Source: JBNKVT01 sp050299335 (GTDB taxonomy: Bacteria > Pseudomonadota > Alphaproteobacteria > Rhodobacterales > Rhodobacteraceae). Taken from it: a stretch of 64,000 nt of DNA. Shown piece by piece: positions 44,354 to 52,440 of this stretch. Positions within the stretch are counted from its first letter, which is position 1, and each line of letters starts with the position of its first letter. The notes beneath the pieces were generated by a model. It was not told the origin of the DNA. It did not search any database and saw only the letters and a list, made by a program, of their open reading frames with translations. A program made the translations under genes and the position numbers. The DNA lies in NCBI GenBank assembly GCA_050299335.1, contig JBNKVT010000033.1, positions 62,001 through 126,000 of the forward strand. The letters are read 5' to 3'.

Positions 44354-44368
44354 GTTCGCCTCTTGTTC
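44354..44368. promoter_or_regulatory. LexA (SOS) box upstream of recA
   Basis: GTTC-GCCTCTT-GTTC on the plus strand, which reads GAAC-N7-GAAC on the recA strand, is the direct-repeat LexA site of Alphaproteobacteria. It lies about 52 bases before the recA start, in an AT-richer promoter region. The nearby CTCAT/ATGAG inverted repeat (44368-44383) may be unrelated. Confidence 0.88.
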
Positions 44369-44506
44369 TCATGGCAATATGAGATCAAAACGAGAACAAT
44401 GCAATTTAATTTTTCCACACTCGACATAAGCCCCGTCGTGCTTAACAAAGGGTGAAGCGGCCGATGGGTCGATAAAATTGCAGCTATTTTCAGCGAGGCG
44501 GACGGG

Positions 44507-45103
44507 ATGCTGGTCTCGGTCGATGCAAATCTGGCGTTTCTGGCGATGCCCAAGGCGGGTTCGACGGCGATCGAACGGGCGATCGGACCCTATTGCGACA
44601 TTACCTATTCCGGGCGGCCCGATTTCACCCATATGACCGCGCGGCTGTTTCACTCGCATATGCGGCCCTATTTCAAGCACCGCAAGATCAACCGGATCGA
44701 GACCTGCTGCCTGATGCGCCATCCGGTCTCGTGGCTTGGCTCGTGGTACCGGTATTTCGGCGAGGACCAGTTCCGCGACCAGCCGCAATCGACGAATAAC
44801 ATGAGCTTCGATGAATTCGCCGAACTCTACCTGTCGATGGACAACGAGGCGATCAAATCCATTGCCCGGCCCTGGGACTTTCTGCGCGGCTCACATGGCA
44901 ATCTGGGGGTCAAGCATGTCTATCGCTACGAAGACATGGACCGGTTCTTGGCCTTTCTCGAAAGCCGCTTCCGAAAGAAATTCTCGTTAGAACGCCTCAA
45001 CGTCTCACCCGACCGTCCAACCGCGCTGTCACCGGGCGTGCTGCGGGAGGTGGAGAAATTCTTCGAACTCGAATTCGATATCTACGAGAAGATTCTCCGT
45101 TGA
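44507..45103 (+). CDS. Small sulfotransferase-like protein
   Basis: A 198-residue protein with two PAPS-contact motifs of cytosolic-type sulfotransferases: the 5'-phosphosulfate loop AFLAMPKAGSTAIERAIG near residue 10 and the 3'-phosphate region CCLMRHPVSWLGSWYRYFGE near 70. His-rich LFHSHMRPYFKH lies between them. It is shorter than typical sulfotransferases (250-300). The acceptor is unknown. It diverges from recA and converges on the SleB-type hydrolase gene. Confidence 0.78.
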   Translation: MLVSVDANLAFLAMPKAGSTAIERAIGPYCDITYSGRPDFTHMTARLFHSHMRPYFKHRKINRIETCCLMRHPVSWLGSWYRYFGEDQFRDQPQSTNNMSFDEFAELYLSMDNEAIKSIARPWDFLRGSHGNLGVKHVYRYEDMDRFLAFLESRFRKKFSLERLNVSPDRPTALSPGVLREVEKFFELEFDIYEKILR

Positions 45104-45109
45104 GCGGAG

Positions 45110-45125
45110 ACGGGTGCAAAGCACC
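45110..45125. terminator. Hairpin between convergent genes
   Basis: GGGTGC-AAA-GCACCC forms a six-base stem just after the sulfotransferase stop and 34 bases before the end of the convergent hydrolase. It could be a shared transcription end, although no T-run follows. Confidence 0.4.
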
Positions 45126-45158
45126 CATCCCACGCCCAGCTCGACTGCCGGGCCGCCT

Positions 45159-46010
45159 TCAGTTCCGCGCCAGTTTCTGCGGGTGGCGATAGAACAGATG
45201 CACGCCGATATCCGCCGTCCGCGTCAGCCGCCGCGACCAGGAAGGGCGCACCCGTTTGGTGTGGTAGAAGGTCGCCCCGCCGGTCAGCACCCTCTCGCGG
45301 CCATCGAGCATCATCCGGGCGATCTTGCCGGCCCGTTCGTAGGCGCGGCGCTCGGAAAAGACTTCGCTCTTGCCGTCGCAGCGGAACGAGAACTGGCAGG
45401 CGTTGCGCCGGTTCTCGCCCTGGCGGATCACCCCGCAGACAGAATTCGGAAAACGCCGCGAATCGACCCGGTTGAGGATGACCTCGGCGACCGCCATCTG
45501 CCCCGAAAGATTCTCGCCGCGCGCCTCGAAATAGAGCGCCTCGGTCAGGCAGGCCCATTGCGCCCCACCCGAGGCCTTGGGCATCCGATCGATGGCCGCG
45601 AGATTGGCCAAGGCCCGATCAGGCGCCGCGATCTCGTCCAGCGTCACGCCGCGCGCCGCCTGCTGGTTGGTCGCTGCATCGCGGCCACCCTGCAGCCGCG
45701 TCGCGGCGATCCCCTCGGGCTGATCGGCCCGGTTCCGGGCCCGAAGCGCCGAAAATCCGGCCCTGGGCTCGACGCCGGTGACATCCATCAGCTGGGTGAG
45801 CTGGACACCCGAGAGCGCGATCCGCTCCTGTTCGGCCATCTCTCGGATCTGCTCGCCGATGCTGGCCTCGATCCGGGCCCCGTTCCTTGCCTCTTTCCCC
45901 GATCCGGTCGCCGAGCCCATCGTGGCCACCGACAATGCCGAGGCGAGCGCCAGGACAAATGCACTCGTCATCCGCCCCGCGGAGACACTCAAACCTTCCA
46001 ACTTGCGCAT
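45159..46010 (-). CDS. Cell wall hydrolase, SleB family
   Basis: A 283-residue exported protein. Hydrophobic residues near 14-30 (AFVLALASALSVATMG) form a signal peptide or anchor. The C-terminal SleB domain has LTEALYFEARGENLSGQMAV with the catalytic Glu, then VILNRVDSRRFPNSVCGVIR and CQFSFRCDG. Members are lytic transglycosylases or amidases on peptidoglycan. The ATG at 46010 has GAGGTG upstream. The region between 30 and 160 is not conserved in kind and probably unstructured. Confidence 0.9.
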   Translation of the reverse strand: MRKLEGLSVSAGRMTSAFVLALASALSVATMGSATGSGKEARNGARIEASIGEQIREMAEQERIALSGVQLTQLMDVTGVEPRAGFSALRARNRADQPEGIAATRLQGGRDAATNQQAARGVTLDEIAAPDRALANLAAIDRMPKASGGAQWACLTEALYFEARGENLSGQMAVAEVILNRVDSRRFPNSVCGVIRQGENRRNACQFSFRCDGKSEVFSERRAYERAGKIARMMLDGRERVLTGGATFYHTKRVRPSWSRRLTRTADIGVHLFYRHPQKLARN

Positions 46011-46350
46011 GAAACGCACCTCTTTCACTCCGGGCAACGTGCCCACGACATCCCAATGCCGCATCCCCCCACGGGACACATGACCGAACAAAGTCGCGTC
46101 AGCCGCGGGTTTTAACGCCTGGAGCGTGTCTGTCCACCCCTTGCATGGGTGACAAAACGCACACCCCGGCCTCGACAGCCGGTCAGGATATCAAATTCCA
46201 GTTGATGATTGCGGCGATCCGGGGCGGTCACCCCGCCCTGGCCTCACCAAATCGTGATCTGTTACTTCCCGCTTTTTTCGTTCTCGTATTCAACAGCCGG
46301 ACCCGGTCGTTGCCGGAACCGCCCGGCGCAGTGATCTCCCAAAAGCGTTA
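46011..46350. other. Intergenic region, promoter of the SleB gene
   Basis: This 340-base gap holds the promoter side of the hydrolase gene and the end of the PPDK-like gene. A small inverted repeat GCGTTA/TAACGC (46346-46366) overlaps the PPDK-like stop. A run of T residues near 46271-46278 has no stem. I see no gene, RNA or repeat of note. Confidence 0.45.
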
Positions 46351-48918
46351 TCATTTCTTTAACGCGACAAGAGCGGACTGCGCAGCCGCCAAACGCGCGA
46401 TGGGCACCCTGTAGGCGGAACAGGAGACATAGTCAAACCCCTCCCGGGCGCAGAACCGGATCGAGGCCGGGTCGCCGCCATGCTCGCCGCAGAGCCCGAT
46501 TTCAAGGTCCGGGTTCGAGGCGCGCCCGCGGGCGGCCCCGAGGGCCACCAACTCGCCGACGCCTTCGAGGTCCAGCGAACGGAACGGATCCTCGCGAAAC
46601 ACCTGCAGGTTGACATAGTCGCGCATAAACCGCCCGGCATCGTCGCGGCTGAGCCCATAGGTCATCTGCGTCAGGTCATTGGTCCCGAAACTCAGAAAGG
46701 CCGAGGTCCGCGCCAGATCCCCTGCCCGGAGGGCCCCCCGCGGCGTTTCGACCATGACCCCGGTCTTGTAGTTGAAATCGACCCCGGTCTCCTCGGCGAC
46801 GGCCTTCGCAACCGCGTCGAGCCGGGACTTGACCAGCTCGCTCTCACGGTTGGCCGAGACCAGCGGGATCATGATCTCGGGCGAGATCTCGGCCCCGGTC
46901 TTGCGCCCCGCCGCAATCGCCGCCTCGAAGATGGCGCGCGCCTGCATGTCGTAGATCTCCGGCATGGTGATCCCCAGCCGCACGCCCCGCATCCCCAGCA
47001 TCGGGTTGAATTCGGCCAGCGCCCGCGCCCGCGCCTTCACCTGCTCCACCGGCAGGTCCATCGCCTTGGCCAGCGAGGCAAGATCGGCGTCGTCGCTGGG
47101 CAGGAACTCGTGCAGGGGCGGGTCGAGCAGGCGGATGGTGACCGGCAGGCCTTCCATGATCTCGAACAGTTCCTCGAAATCGGCTCTCTGCATCGGCAAC
47201 AGCCGGTTCAGCGCCTTCAGCCGGTCCTCGGGGCCCTCGGCGAGGATCATCTCGCGCATGACGTTGATGCGGCCGTTTTCGAAGAACATGTGCTCGGTCC
47301 GGCAGAGGCCGATCCCGTCGACCTTGAAATTCCGCGCCAGCCGCGCCTCGTGGGGCGTGTCGGCATTGGCCCGGACCCCCAGCTGCCGCACCTCGTCGGC
47401 CCAGCCGAGAAAGGTAGTGAAGGCGGGCGTCATATCGGCGCGGATCATCCGGGGCGCTCCGGCCAGAACCTCGCCGGTCGAGCCGTCAAGCGTGATTGTG
47501 TCGCCTTCGCTCCAGCGCCGTCCGTCCGGGCTGACCAGGCTCTGGCCGTCCAGCTTCAGCTCGCCCGCGCCGACGATGCAGGGCACGCCGAGGCCGCGGG
47601 CGATCACCGCCGCATGGCTGGTCATGCCGCCCCGGAGCGTCAACACGCCCTGGGCGGCATAGATACCGCGAATATCCTCGGGGCTGGTCTCGGGCCGGAC
47701 GAGGATGGCCTGCAGGTCCTGGGCGGCGGCACTCATCGCCGCCATTGCCGAGAACACGATCCGCCCGGTCGCCGCGCCGGGGCTGGCCGGCAGACCGGTA
47801 CCGAGAAGGTCGCGCCGCGCGTTGGGGTCGAGCCTCGGATGCAGGCATTCGGCCAACCGGGGCGGGTCGATGCGCAGCAGCGCCTCGTCGCGGGTGATGA
47901 GGCGTTCGCGGGCGAGATCGACGACGATCTGCACCGCCGCCGGCGCGCTGCGCTGGGTCGGGACCATGTCAAAGACCCACGCCCGGCCCCGGTCGACCAG
48001 ATAGGCGACATTGAACCGCTCGCCGAGACGGCTTTCGGCCTCCGCCGTGGCGTCGCGCAGCGTGGTGAAGGCCTCGGGCGCGCAGTCTTGCAGCGACAGG
48101 GCCTCGTCGCGGGCCTCCGCGCGTTCGGCACTTGTGATGAACCGGGCCGTCTCGGCCCCCCGTTTCCAACCGCCAGGGGGCGGGGCGGGCAGGAAGGTTC
48201 CGGTGATCCCGGCCTTGCCGGTGACGTCATCGACGCTTTGAAAGAACCCGGACCCGGCATCGCCGCGCCCTTCTGTCGGAGTCGGGATCACCATGCGCTG
48301 GACGATCAGCCCGAGGCGCGCCTTTTCTGGCGCCCCCCGCGCCCGGCGCAGGATCGCGGCGCGCGGCGAACTCCATTCGTCGCGGAAAGTCTCGATGGCG
48401 GCTCTCAGCTGGGTAGCCGGGTCCTGGGGAAAAGCCGTCCCCGCCTCGGCCTCGAACAGCGCCAGCGTCTCGGCGACGAGCCGCTCCATGGTCGCGGGAC
48501 TGGGGGTGGTCTCATGCACGGAATGATCATAGAGCAGCGTCTCGAACGGCTCGGCGTCGAGATCGTGGATACGCGTGCCATAGGTCTGGATGGCGCGGCG
48601 ATAGAGGCCGAGGGCGGCCACGGTGCCAATATCGTCTTGCAGCGATGCCAGGGCGGCCTCGCACATGCCGAGATGGAGCAGCGCCGGGCTGCCCCCCCAT
48701 TCGCGCCGCTCGGGGCTGGCGCGAAGAGCCACGAGCCCGGAAAACGGCATTTCTTCAAGGACTTCGCCGAGGGAGACAGCGTTGAAGGACAGGATGCGGG
48801 CTTCGGGGATCGGCAGACCGAGCTGTTGCAGCCGCGCAAACAGCGCCGACCGCTCGCCGAAGATACCGGGACGGTCGAGGGCGCTGGCCAGGGAAGCAAA
48901 CTTGAAATGATCGCCCAC
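46351..48918 (-). CDS. PPDK-like PEP-utilising enzyme with degenerate ATP-binding domain
   Basis: An 855-residue homologue of pyruvate phosphate dikinase. The swivelling phosphohistidine domain is intact (LRGGMTSHAAVIARGLGVP, His435) and so is the PEP/pyruvate barrel, including the acid Cys810 in GLCGEHGGDP. The N-terminal ATP-grasp half is poorly conserved: the usual GGKGANL start is FGERSALFARL, the VRSGA strand is ALRASPERREW, and the nucleotide-binding LQTRNGKR is FDMVPTQR (316-323). ATP-dependent PEP synthesis therefore looks unlikely. I chose a GTG at 48918 behind AGGGG; an ATG at 48951 is in frame. A separate standard PPDK elsewhere in the genome would be expected. Confidence 0.85.
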   Translation of the reverse strand: MGDHFKFASLASALDRPGIFGERSALFARLQQLGLPIPEARILSFNAVSLGEVLEEMPFSGLVALRASPERREWGGSPALLHLGMCEAALASLQDDIGTVAALGLYRRAIQTYGTRIHDLDAEPFETLLYDHSVHETTPSPATMERLVAETLALFEAEAGTAFPQDPATQLRAAIETFRDEWSSPRAAILRRARGAPEKARLGLIVQRMVIPTPTEGRGDAGSGFFQSVDDVTGKAGITGTFLPAPPPGGWKRGAETARFITSAERAEARDEALSLQDCAPEAFTTLRDATAEAESRLGERFNVAYLVDRGRAWVFDMVPTQRSAPAAVQIVVDLARERLITRDEALLRIDPPRLAECLHPRLDPNARRDLLGTGLPASPGAATGRIVFSAMAAMSAAAQDLQAILVRPETSPEDIRGIYAAQGVLTLRGGMTSHAAVIARGLGVPCIVGAGELKLDGQSLVSPDGRRWSEGDTITLDGSTGEVLAGAPRMIRADMTPAFTTFLGWADEVRQLGVRANADTPHEARLARNFKVDGIGLCRTEHMFFENGRINVMREMILAEGPEDRLKALNRLLPMQRADFEELFEIMEGLPVTIRLLDPPLHEFLPSDDADLASLAKAMDLPVEQVKARARALAEFNPMLGMRGVRLGITMPEIYDMQARAIFEAAIAAGRKTGAEISPEIMIPLVSANRESELVKSRLDAVAKAVAEETGVDFNYKTGVMVETPRGALRAGDLARTSAFLSFGTNDLTQMTYGLSRDDAGRFMRDYVNLQVFREDPFRSLDLEGVGELVALGAARGRASNPDLEIGLCGEHGGDPASIRFCAREGFDYVSCSAYRVPIARLAAAQSALVALKK

Positions 48919-49360
48919 GCGGGGTCCCCTCGCTACGTTGCAGCGCAACATAAGCCGGAGGCGCGGGGGAAGGCAAACGACAATGTTAACCTCTGGTAAA
49001 TGGTCGTGACCAGCGGGTCGACGCGCCTCGGGTCAGATCCAGGACCAAGTCGCCAAGGGTTTCAAACGACGCGGCGACCCGCACACCCGGTTGCGGCACC
49101 GCCACATCGCTGACCAGCCCGGTCGACACCCAATCGCCCCAACTCAACCCCATCCCCGCGCCCACTTCAACCCGATCCCCGCGACCGCTGAGTTGGTTGG
49201 CCAGCACCACCACCACATTCAAGGGATTGCCAATCCCGCACGGCTTCTGGCCGACAGATACCTGATACCTGACAACTGCCACCCGGCACTGGACCTGCCC
49301 GCTTCACCTGCTATCATCGCTTGTCTCCAGCAAAAATCCCCGATTGCGAAAGCCCCGCGC
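48919..49360. other. Intergenic region between PPDK-like and subtilase-like genes
   Basis: This 442-base gap carries the promoters of two divergent genes. Its only coding candidate is the weak 98-residue minus-strand frame at 48986-49282. The plus-strand extension of the subtilase-like frame from 49091 encodes His/Pro-rich residues that look like the shadow of that frame. No repeat or RNA was seen. Confidence 0.4.
48986..49282 (-). CDS. Possible 98-aa hypothetical protein (weak)
   Basis: A GTG-started frame on the minus strand with balanced composition and GC-rich third positions. It encodes beta-strand-like stretches such as NPLNVVVVLANQLSGRGDRV and a later VRVAASFETLGDLVLDL. No family is recognised and the ribosome-binding site is poor. 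It would sit immediately upstream of the PPDK-like gene on the same strand. It could be real or chance. Confidence 0.3.
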   Translation of the reverse strand: MAVVRYQVSVGQKPCGIGNPLNVVVVLANQLSGRGDRVEVGAGMGLSWGDWVSTGLVSDVAVPQPGVRVAASFETLGDLVLDLTRGASTRWSRPFTRG

Positions 49361-50539
49361 ATGACCAATTTCATCAACAACCTCGAGCCCGCCTATTCCG
49401 ATCCCGCCTGGATCTCGGCCCGGAAGGCCCTCGCTGCTTCCGAGACCACGCTGATCGCACATATCGATGCCGGGCTCTTCCCGCATCCCGGTATCGGCGC
49501 GACTGACCGGCACAGTCTGCCCGCCAATATCCTCCTGCGCCGCGGCCGCAATTTCCACGATCCGGTCACCGGCCCCCAGAAACTGGCCCCCTGGACCTAT
49601 CTCACCGGACGCGACGGCGCGGTGGCACGATTCACCGAATATCCCGGCCACGGCGTCGGGACACTGTCGGTCATTCTCTCCGATACGCCCGAGTTAAAGG
49701 GCGTGGCACCCGGCGCCAGGATCATTCCCTACCGCGTCTCCAACGGCCCGCTCTTCCATGAGGGCGCCGGCCCCCATTTCGAGGATGCCGAGGCCACCGC
49801 CCTGATCGGCAGGGCCATCATCCATGCCATCGACCAGCGTCCGGCAGCCTCGGTCATCGCCATCCCTCTGGGCAATCCCGGCTGGATCGGCCCCCTTGGC
49901 GGCTTCATCCTCGGTTCTCCCGGCGGAAGCCACGGCATGGCCCGCGAAACCGGTCTCGCCATCAATCGCGCCTATGATCGCGGCATTATCGTCTGCGCCG
50001 CCGCCGGAGAGGTCCGCCGCGACGTCGTCTACCCCGCCAGATTCGGGCGCACCATTTCCGTCGCGGGTTACGAGCATGACGGCACCCACTATACCCACTA
50101 TCCCAAGGGCGGTTACGGGACCGGCAACGCCTTCGTCGATACCTGGGCCCAGGCCTCCGGTCTCAATCACGCCACAGGAACCCGCCGCCCCGATGGTCGC
50201 ATCAGGCCAGGCTGGGCGACCGGTGATGCCGATGCCGACCCCTCCGGCACCGCCTATGCCGCGGCCTTTGTCGCCGGTGCCGCAGCCCTCTGGGTCGAGA
50301 CCCATGCCGAAACGCTCGCCGCCCCGGCCTTTTCGGGCCGCGAGAACGCCTGGCGCCGGGTCGAAGCCTTCCGGCATATCCTGAATTCCGTCATGCCCGC
50401 CCAGCAGATGCGATCCGGCCGCGCCGATGTCGATCCCATCGCCACGCGCCCCCTCGACATCCCGCGCTTGCTGAACACCGCGCCCGACCCGGACCTTCCC
50501 TACCGGAAGCGCCCCAAATGGGGTCGCGGCCTCTTTTGA
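49361..50539 (+). CDS. Catalytically dead subtilase (S8) homologue
   Basis: A 392-residue protein with the subtilisin fold but a broken active site. The catalytic Asp is kept (Asp36 in TLIAHIDAGLFPHPGIG) and so is the His (His97 in GHGVGTLSVI). The serine motif reads SGTAYAAAFVAGAAALW, so the nucleophile position is Ala298, and the oxyanion motif AAGN reads AAGE (Glu217). Both changes are clear in the DNA. There is no signal peptide or prodomain, so it is probably a cytosolic pseudoprotease with a binding role. The ATG at 49361 is preferred because the sequence upstream is not protein-like. The C-terminus is basic. Confidence 0.85.
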   Translation: MTNFINNLEPAYSDPAWISARKALAASETTLIAHIDAGLFPHPGIGATDRHSLPANILLRRGRNFHDPVTGPQKLAPWTYLTGRDGAVARFTEYPGHGVGTLSVILSDTPELKGVAPGARIIPYRVSNGPLFHEGAGPHFEDAEATALIGRAIIHAIDQRPAASVIAIPLGNPGWIGPLGGFILGSPGGSHGMARETGLAINRAYDRGIIVCAAAGEVRRDVVYPARFGRTISVAGYEHDGTHYTHYPKGGYGTGNAFVDTWAQASGLNHATGTRRPDGRIRPGWATGDADADPSGTAYAAAFVAGAAALWVETHAETLAAPAFSGRENAWRRVEAFRHILNSVMPAQQMRSGRADVDPIATRPLDIPRLLNTAPDPDLPYRKRPKWGRGLF

Positions 50540-50631
50540 CCACAGGCGCGGTGCGCTGCAATCGCCCTGGCGCCCCCGGGTGCCTCAAGATGCCCGAACG
50601 CGGCCTCGGCTGACCCCGCCTGCCGCGCCTC

Positions 50632-51126
50632 TCAAATCCCTTCGCTGTCCAGAACCTCGGCACTGGCAATGACCGCCATGACCTCGGCAACGGCTCCGGG
50701 GGCGAAATCTTCGTAGAAAAAATGCAGGTACCACGGGTAATCCAGGCGCGCCCGGAGATCGACGAGGCAGTGGCCCGACTCCCCGTCCGGCCCCGCGGAG
50801 GTCGCGCAATGCACCGGATAGCGCGCTCCGAGCGCGCCCGAGATATCCGGGCTCGAGGCCGGATCGTGGGGCGTGTTCGGGGCGTTCCCGGCATAGATGC
50901 CGAATTGCTGACCGTCATAGGTCACATAGACCAACACGAAATCCGCCCCGGGATCGTCGAAGCGGATGGTCGCGGCTTCGGCGATCTCGATCGAGACCGG
51001 CAGTTCCGGCAGTTCCTGCACCCGGCGCGATGATGCTTGCTCCTCGCCGCCGCCACAGGCCCCGAGACCGAGTGCCAGGCCCATGAGAGCACCACGCGCC
51101 CATGCCCTACAGGACCATCCTGCCAT
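50632..51126 (-). CDS. Lipoprotein of unknown function
   Basis: A 164-residue protein with a lipoprotein signal: a basic start, a hydrophobic stretch GALMGLALGLGAC and a lipobox LGAC at about residue 24. The mature part contains VSIEIAEAATIRFDDPGADF and two further Cys residues (HCATSAGPDGESGHC) that may form a disulfide. The start at 51126 follows GGAGGAGG. It lies 20 bases after the HAD hydrolase gene on the same strand. No family is recognised. Confidence 0.78.
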   Translation of the reverse strand: MAGWSCRAWARGALMGLALGLGACGGGEEQASSRRVQELPELPVSIEIAEAATIRFDDPGADFVLVYVTYDGQQFGIYAGNAPNTPHDPASSPDISGALGARYPVHCATSAGPDGESGHCLVDLRARLDYPWYLHFFYEDFAPGAVAEVMAVIASAEVLDSEGI

Positions 51127-51146
51127 TCCGCGCCTCCTCCGCACGC

Positions 51147-51845
51147 TCACAACCCCGCCACCAGATCGGGCAAATCCGCCAACTGCGCGATCTCGACGAA
51201 CCGGTCCCTGCCCACCGGCTTTTCCGCCGCCTCGAAGACCCAGGTCAGGTCATGGGGCACATGCACCCCCCAGGCCCCGGCCTCAAGCGCCGGGATCACG
51301 TCCGATTTCAGCGAATTGCCGACCATCATCGACGCCGCCGCTCCCTCACCGTATTGCTCGAAAATCCGCGTATAGACACCGGCCGCCTTGTCCGAGACGA
51401 TCTCCACCGCGTCGAACAGTTCCCCCAGCCCCGATTGCGCCACCTTGCGCTCCTGATCGAACAGGTCGCCCTTGGTGACCAGAAGCAGCCGATAGCGCCC
51501 GGCGAAGCCTTCCAGCACCTCGCGCGCGCCTGGCAGCAATTCCAGCGGATGGCTCAGCATCTCGCGCCCGGCCTCGAGAATATCGCTCAGGACCGAGGCC
51601 GGCACCCGCGCCTCGGTTACCTCGATCGCGGTCTCGATCATCGACAGGGTGAAGCCCTTCACCCCGAACCCGTAATGGCCGATATTCCGCCGCTCCGCCG
51701 CCGCCAGCCGCTCGGCCAGATGGTCGAGATCGGCATGATCCTTCAACAGTGCGGCGAACCGGTCCTGGGTGATGCGGAAGAACTGCTCGTTCTGCCACAG
51801 CGTGTCATCGGCGTCGAAGGCAATGGTGGTGAGCGTTCCGGTCAT
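51147..51845 (-). CDS. HAD family hydrolase
   Basis: A 232-residue haloacid-dehalogenase-type phosphatase. Motif I is AFDADDTLWQNEQFF with both Asp residues, motif II lies in RLLLVTKGDLFDQE, motif III is the Lys in VSDKAAGVYTRI, and motif IV is in SMMVGNSLKSDVIPALEAG. The cap is a helical type C1. The family hydrolyses small phosphate esters; the substrate is unknown. It is followed by the lipoprotein gene after 20 bases. Confidence 0.92.
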   Translation of the reverse strand: MTGTLTTIAFDADDTLWQNEQFFRITQDRFAALLKDHADLDHLAERLAAAERRNIGHYGFGVKGFTLSMIETAIEVTEARVPASVLSDILEAGREMLSHPLELLPGAREVLEGFAGRYRLLLVTKGDLFDQERKVAQSGLGELFDAVEIVSDKAAGVYTRIFEQYGEGAAASMMVGNSLKSDVIPALEAGAWGVHVPHDLTWVFEAAEKPVGRDRFVEIAQLADLPDLVAGL

Positions 51846-52010
51846 GGGCGCGATCAGACACAAGATCAGCGACGAAGGCAATCCACGGCAGGCGCCATCC
51901 GGACGATCCGGAACACTTTCGCCATCGAGGATACGCGGAATGCGGGGGTCAGGTCATATTCGAGAAGGGACGCGGCACGTCATCCGCCGTCAGGTGATCC
52001 GCAGGAGATC

Positions 52011-52033
52011 GACCGGCGGAAAGCCCGCCGGTC
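52011..52033. terminator. Hairpin after the 41-residue membrane protein gene
   Basis: A nine-base stem GACCGGCGG/CCGCCGGTC with loop AAAGC lies just beyond the stop of the small minus-strand gene. There is no T-run, so termination here is plausible but unproven. Confidence 0.45.
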
Positions 52034-52041
52034 AGCTTGGT

Positions 52042-52167
52042 TCAGCTGTCGATATAGGCCGCGATCGGGGCCGGAACACGACCCTCTTCGATATCCTTCT
52101 TGTGCAGACCGGCGAATACGGCGGCCCCGGCACAGGCCACGAACAGTAATGCAATCAGTTGGTCCAT
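52042..52167 (-). CDS. Small membrane protein, 41 aa
   Basis: A very short gene supported by a strong GGAGG ribosome-binding site seven bases before ATG. It encodes MDQLIALLFVACAGAAVFAG, one transmembrane helix, then a charged tail HKKDIEEGRVPAPIAAYIDS. The gene has its own gap on both sides and a hairpin after the stop. No family is recognised. It may be a subunit or regulator of a membrane complex. Confidence 0.6.
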   Translation of the reverse strand: MDQLIALLFVACAGAAVFAGLHKKDIEEGRVPAPIAAYIDS

Positions 52168-52440
52168 CTTACCGCCTCCGACACTCTCTCTCAGCGTCAA
52201 CGCTATGTTAGGGTCGGTAAAGGATAGGTTTAGGCTGGGGCAGAAATGTGACCGGGATCGGGCGCTATTCCGGCAATTCGCAATTTTCGACCGCGATTCC
52301 CGCCGCTTCGGCAAGATTGGCGGGGTATCCGGCCTCATTCCGTTACATATCGCCAAAAACAGCACCGTAATCCTCGCGCAGAGGCGCGCCGCGGCCAGAT
52401 ATCGGTTAACCTGGTTGCCACCGGTCGTGGCCCCTCGGCC

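Noticed and set aside
46480..48999. 839-codon open frame on the plus strand opposite the PPDK-like gene
   Set aside because: It is Arg/Gly/Pro-rich, has no recognisable motif, and lies exactly antisense to a gene with clear domains; high GC keeps such frames open.
49091..49360. N-terminal extension of the dead subtilase
   Set aside because: The added 90 residues are His/Pro-rich and unlike a prodomain or signal; the ATG at 49361 starts directly before fold-like sequence.
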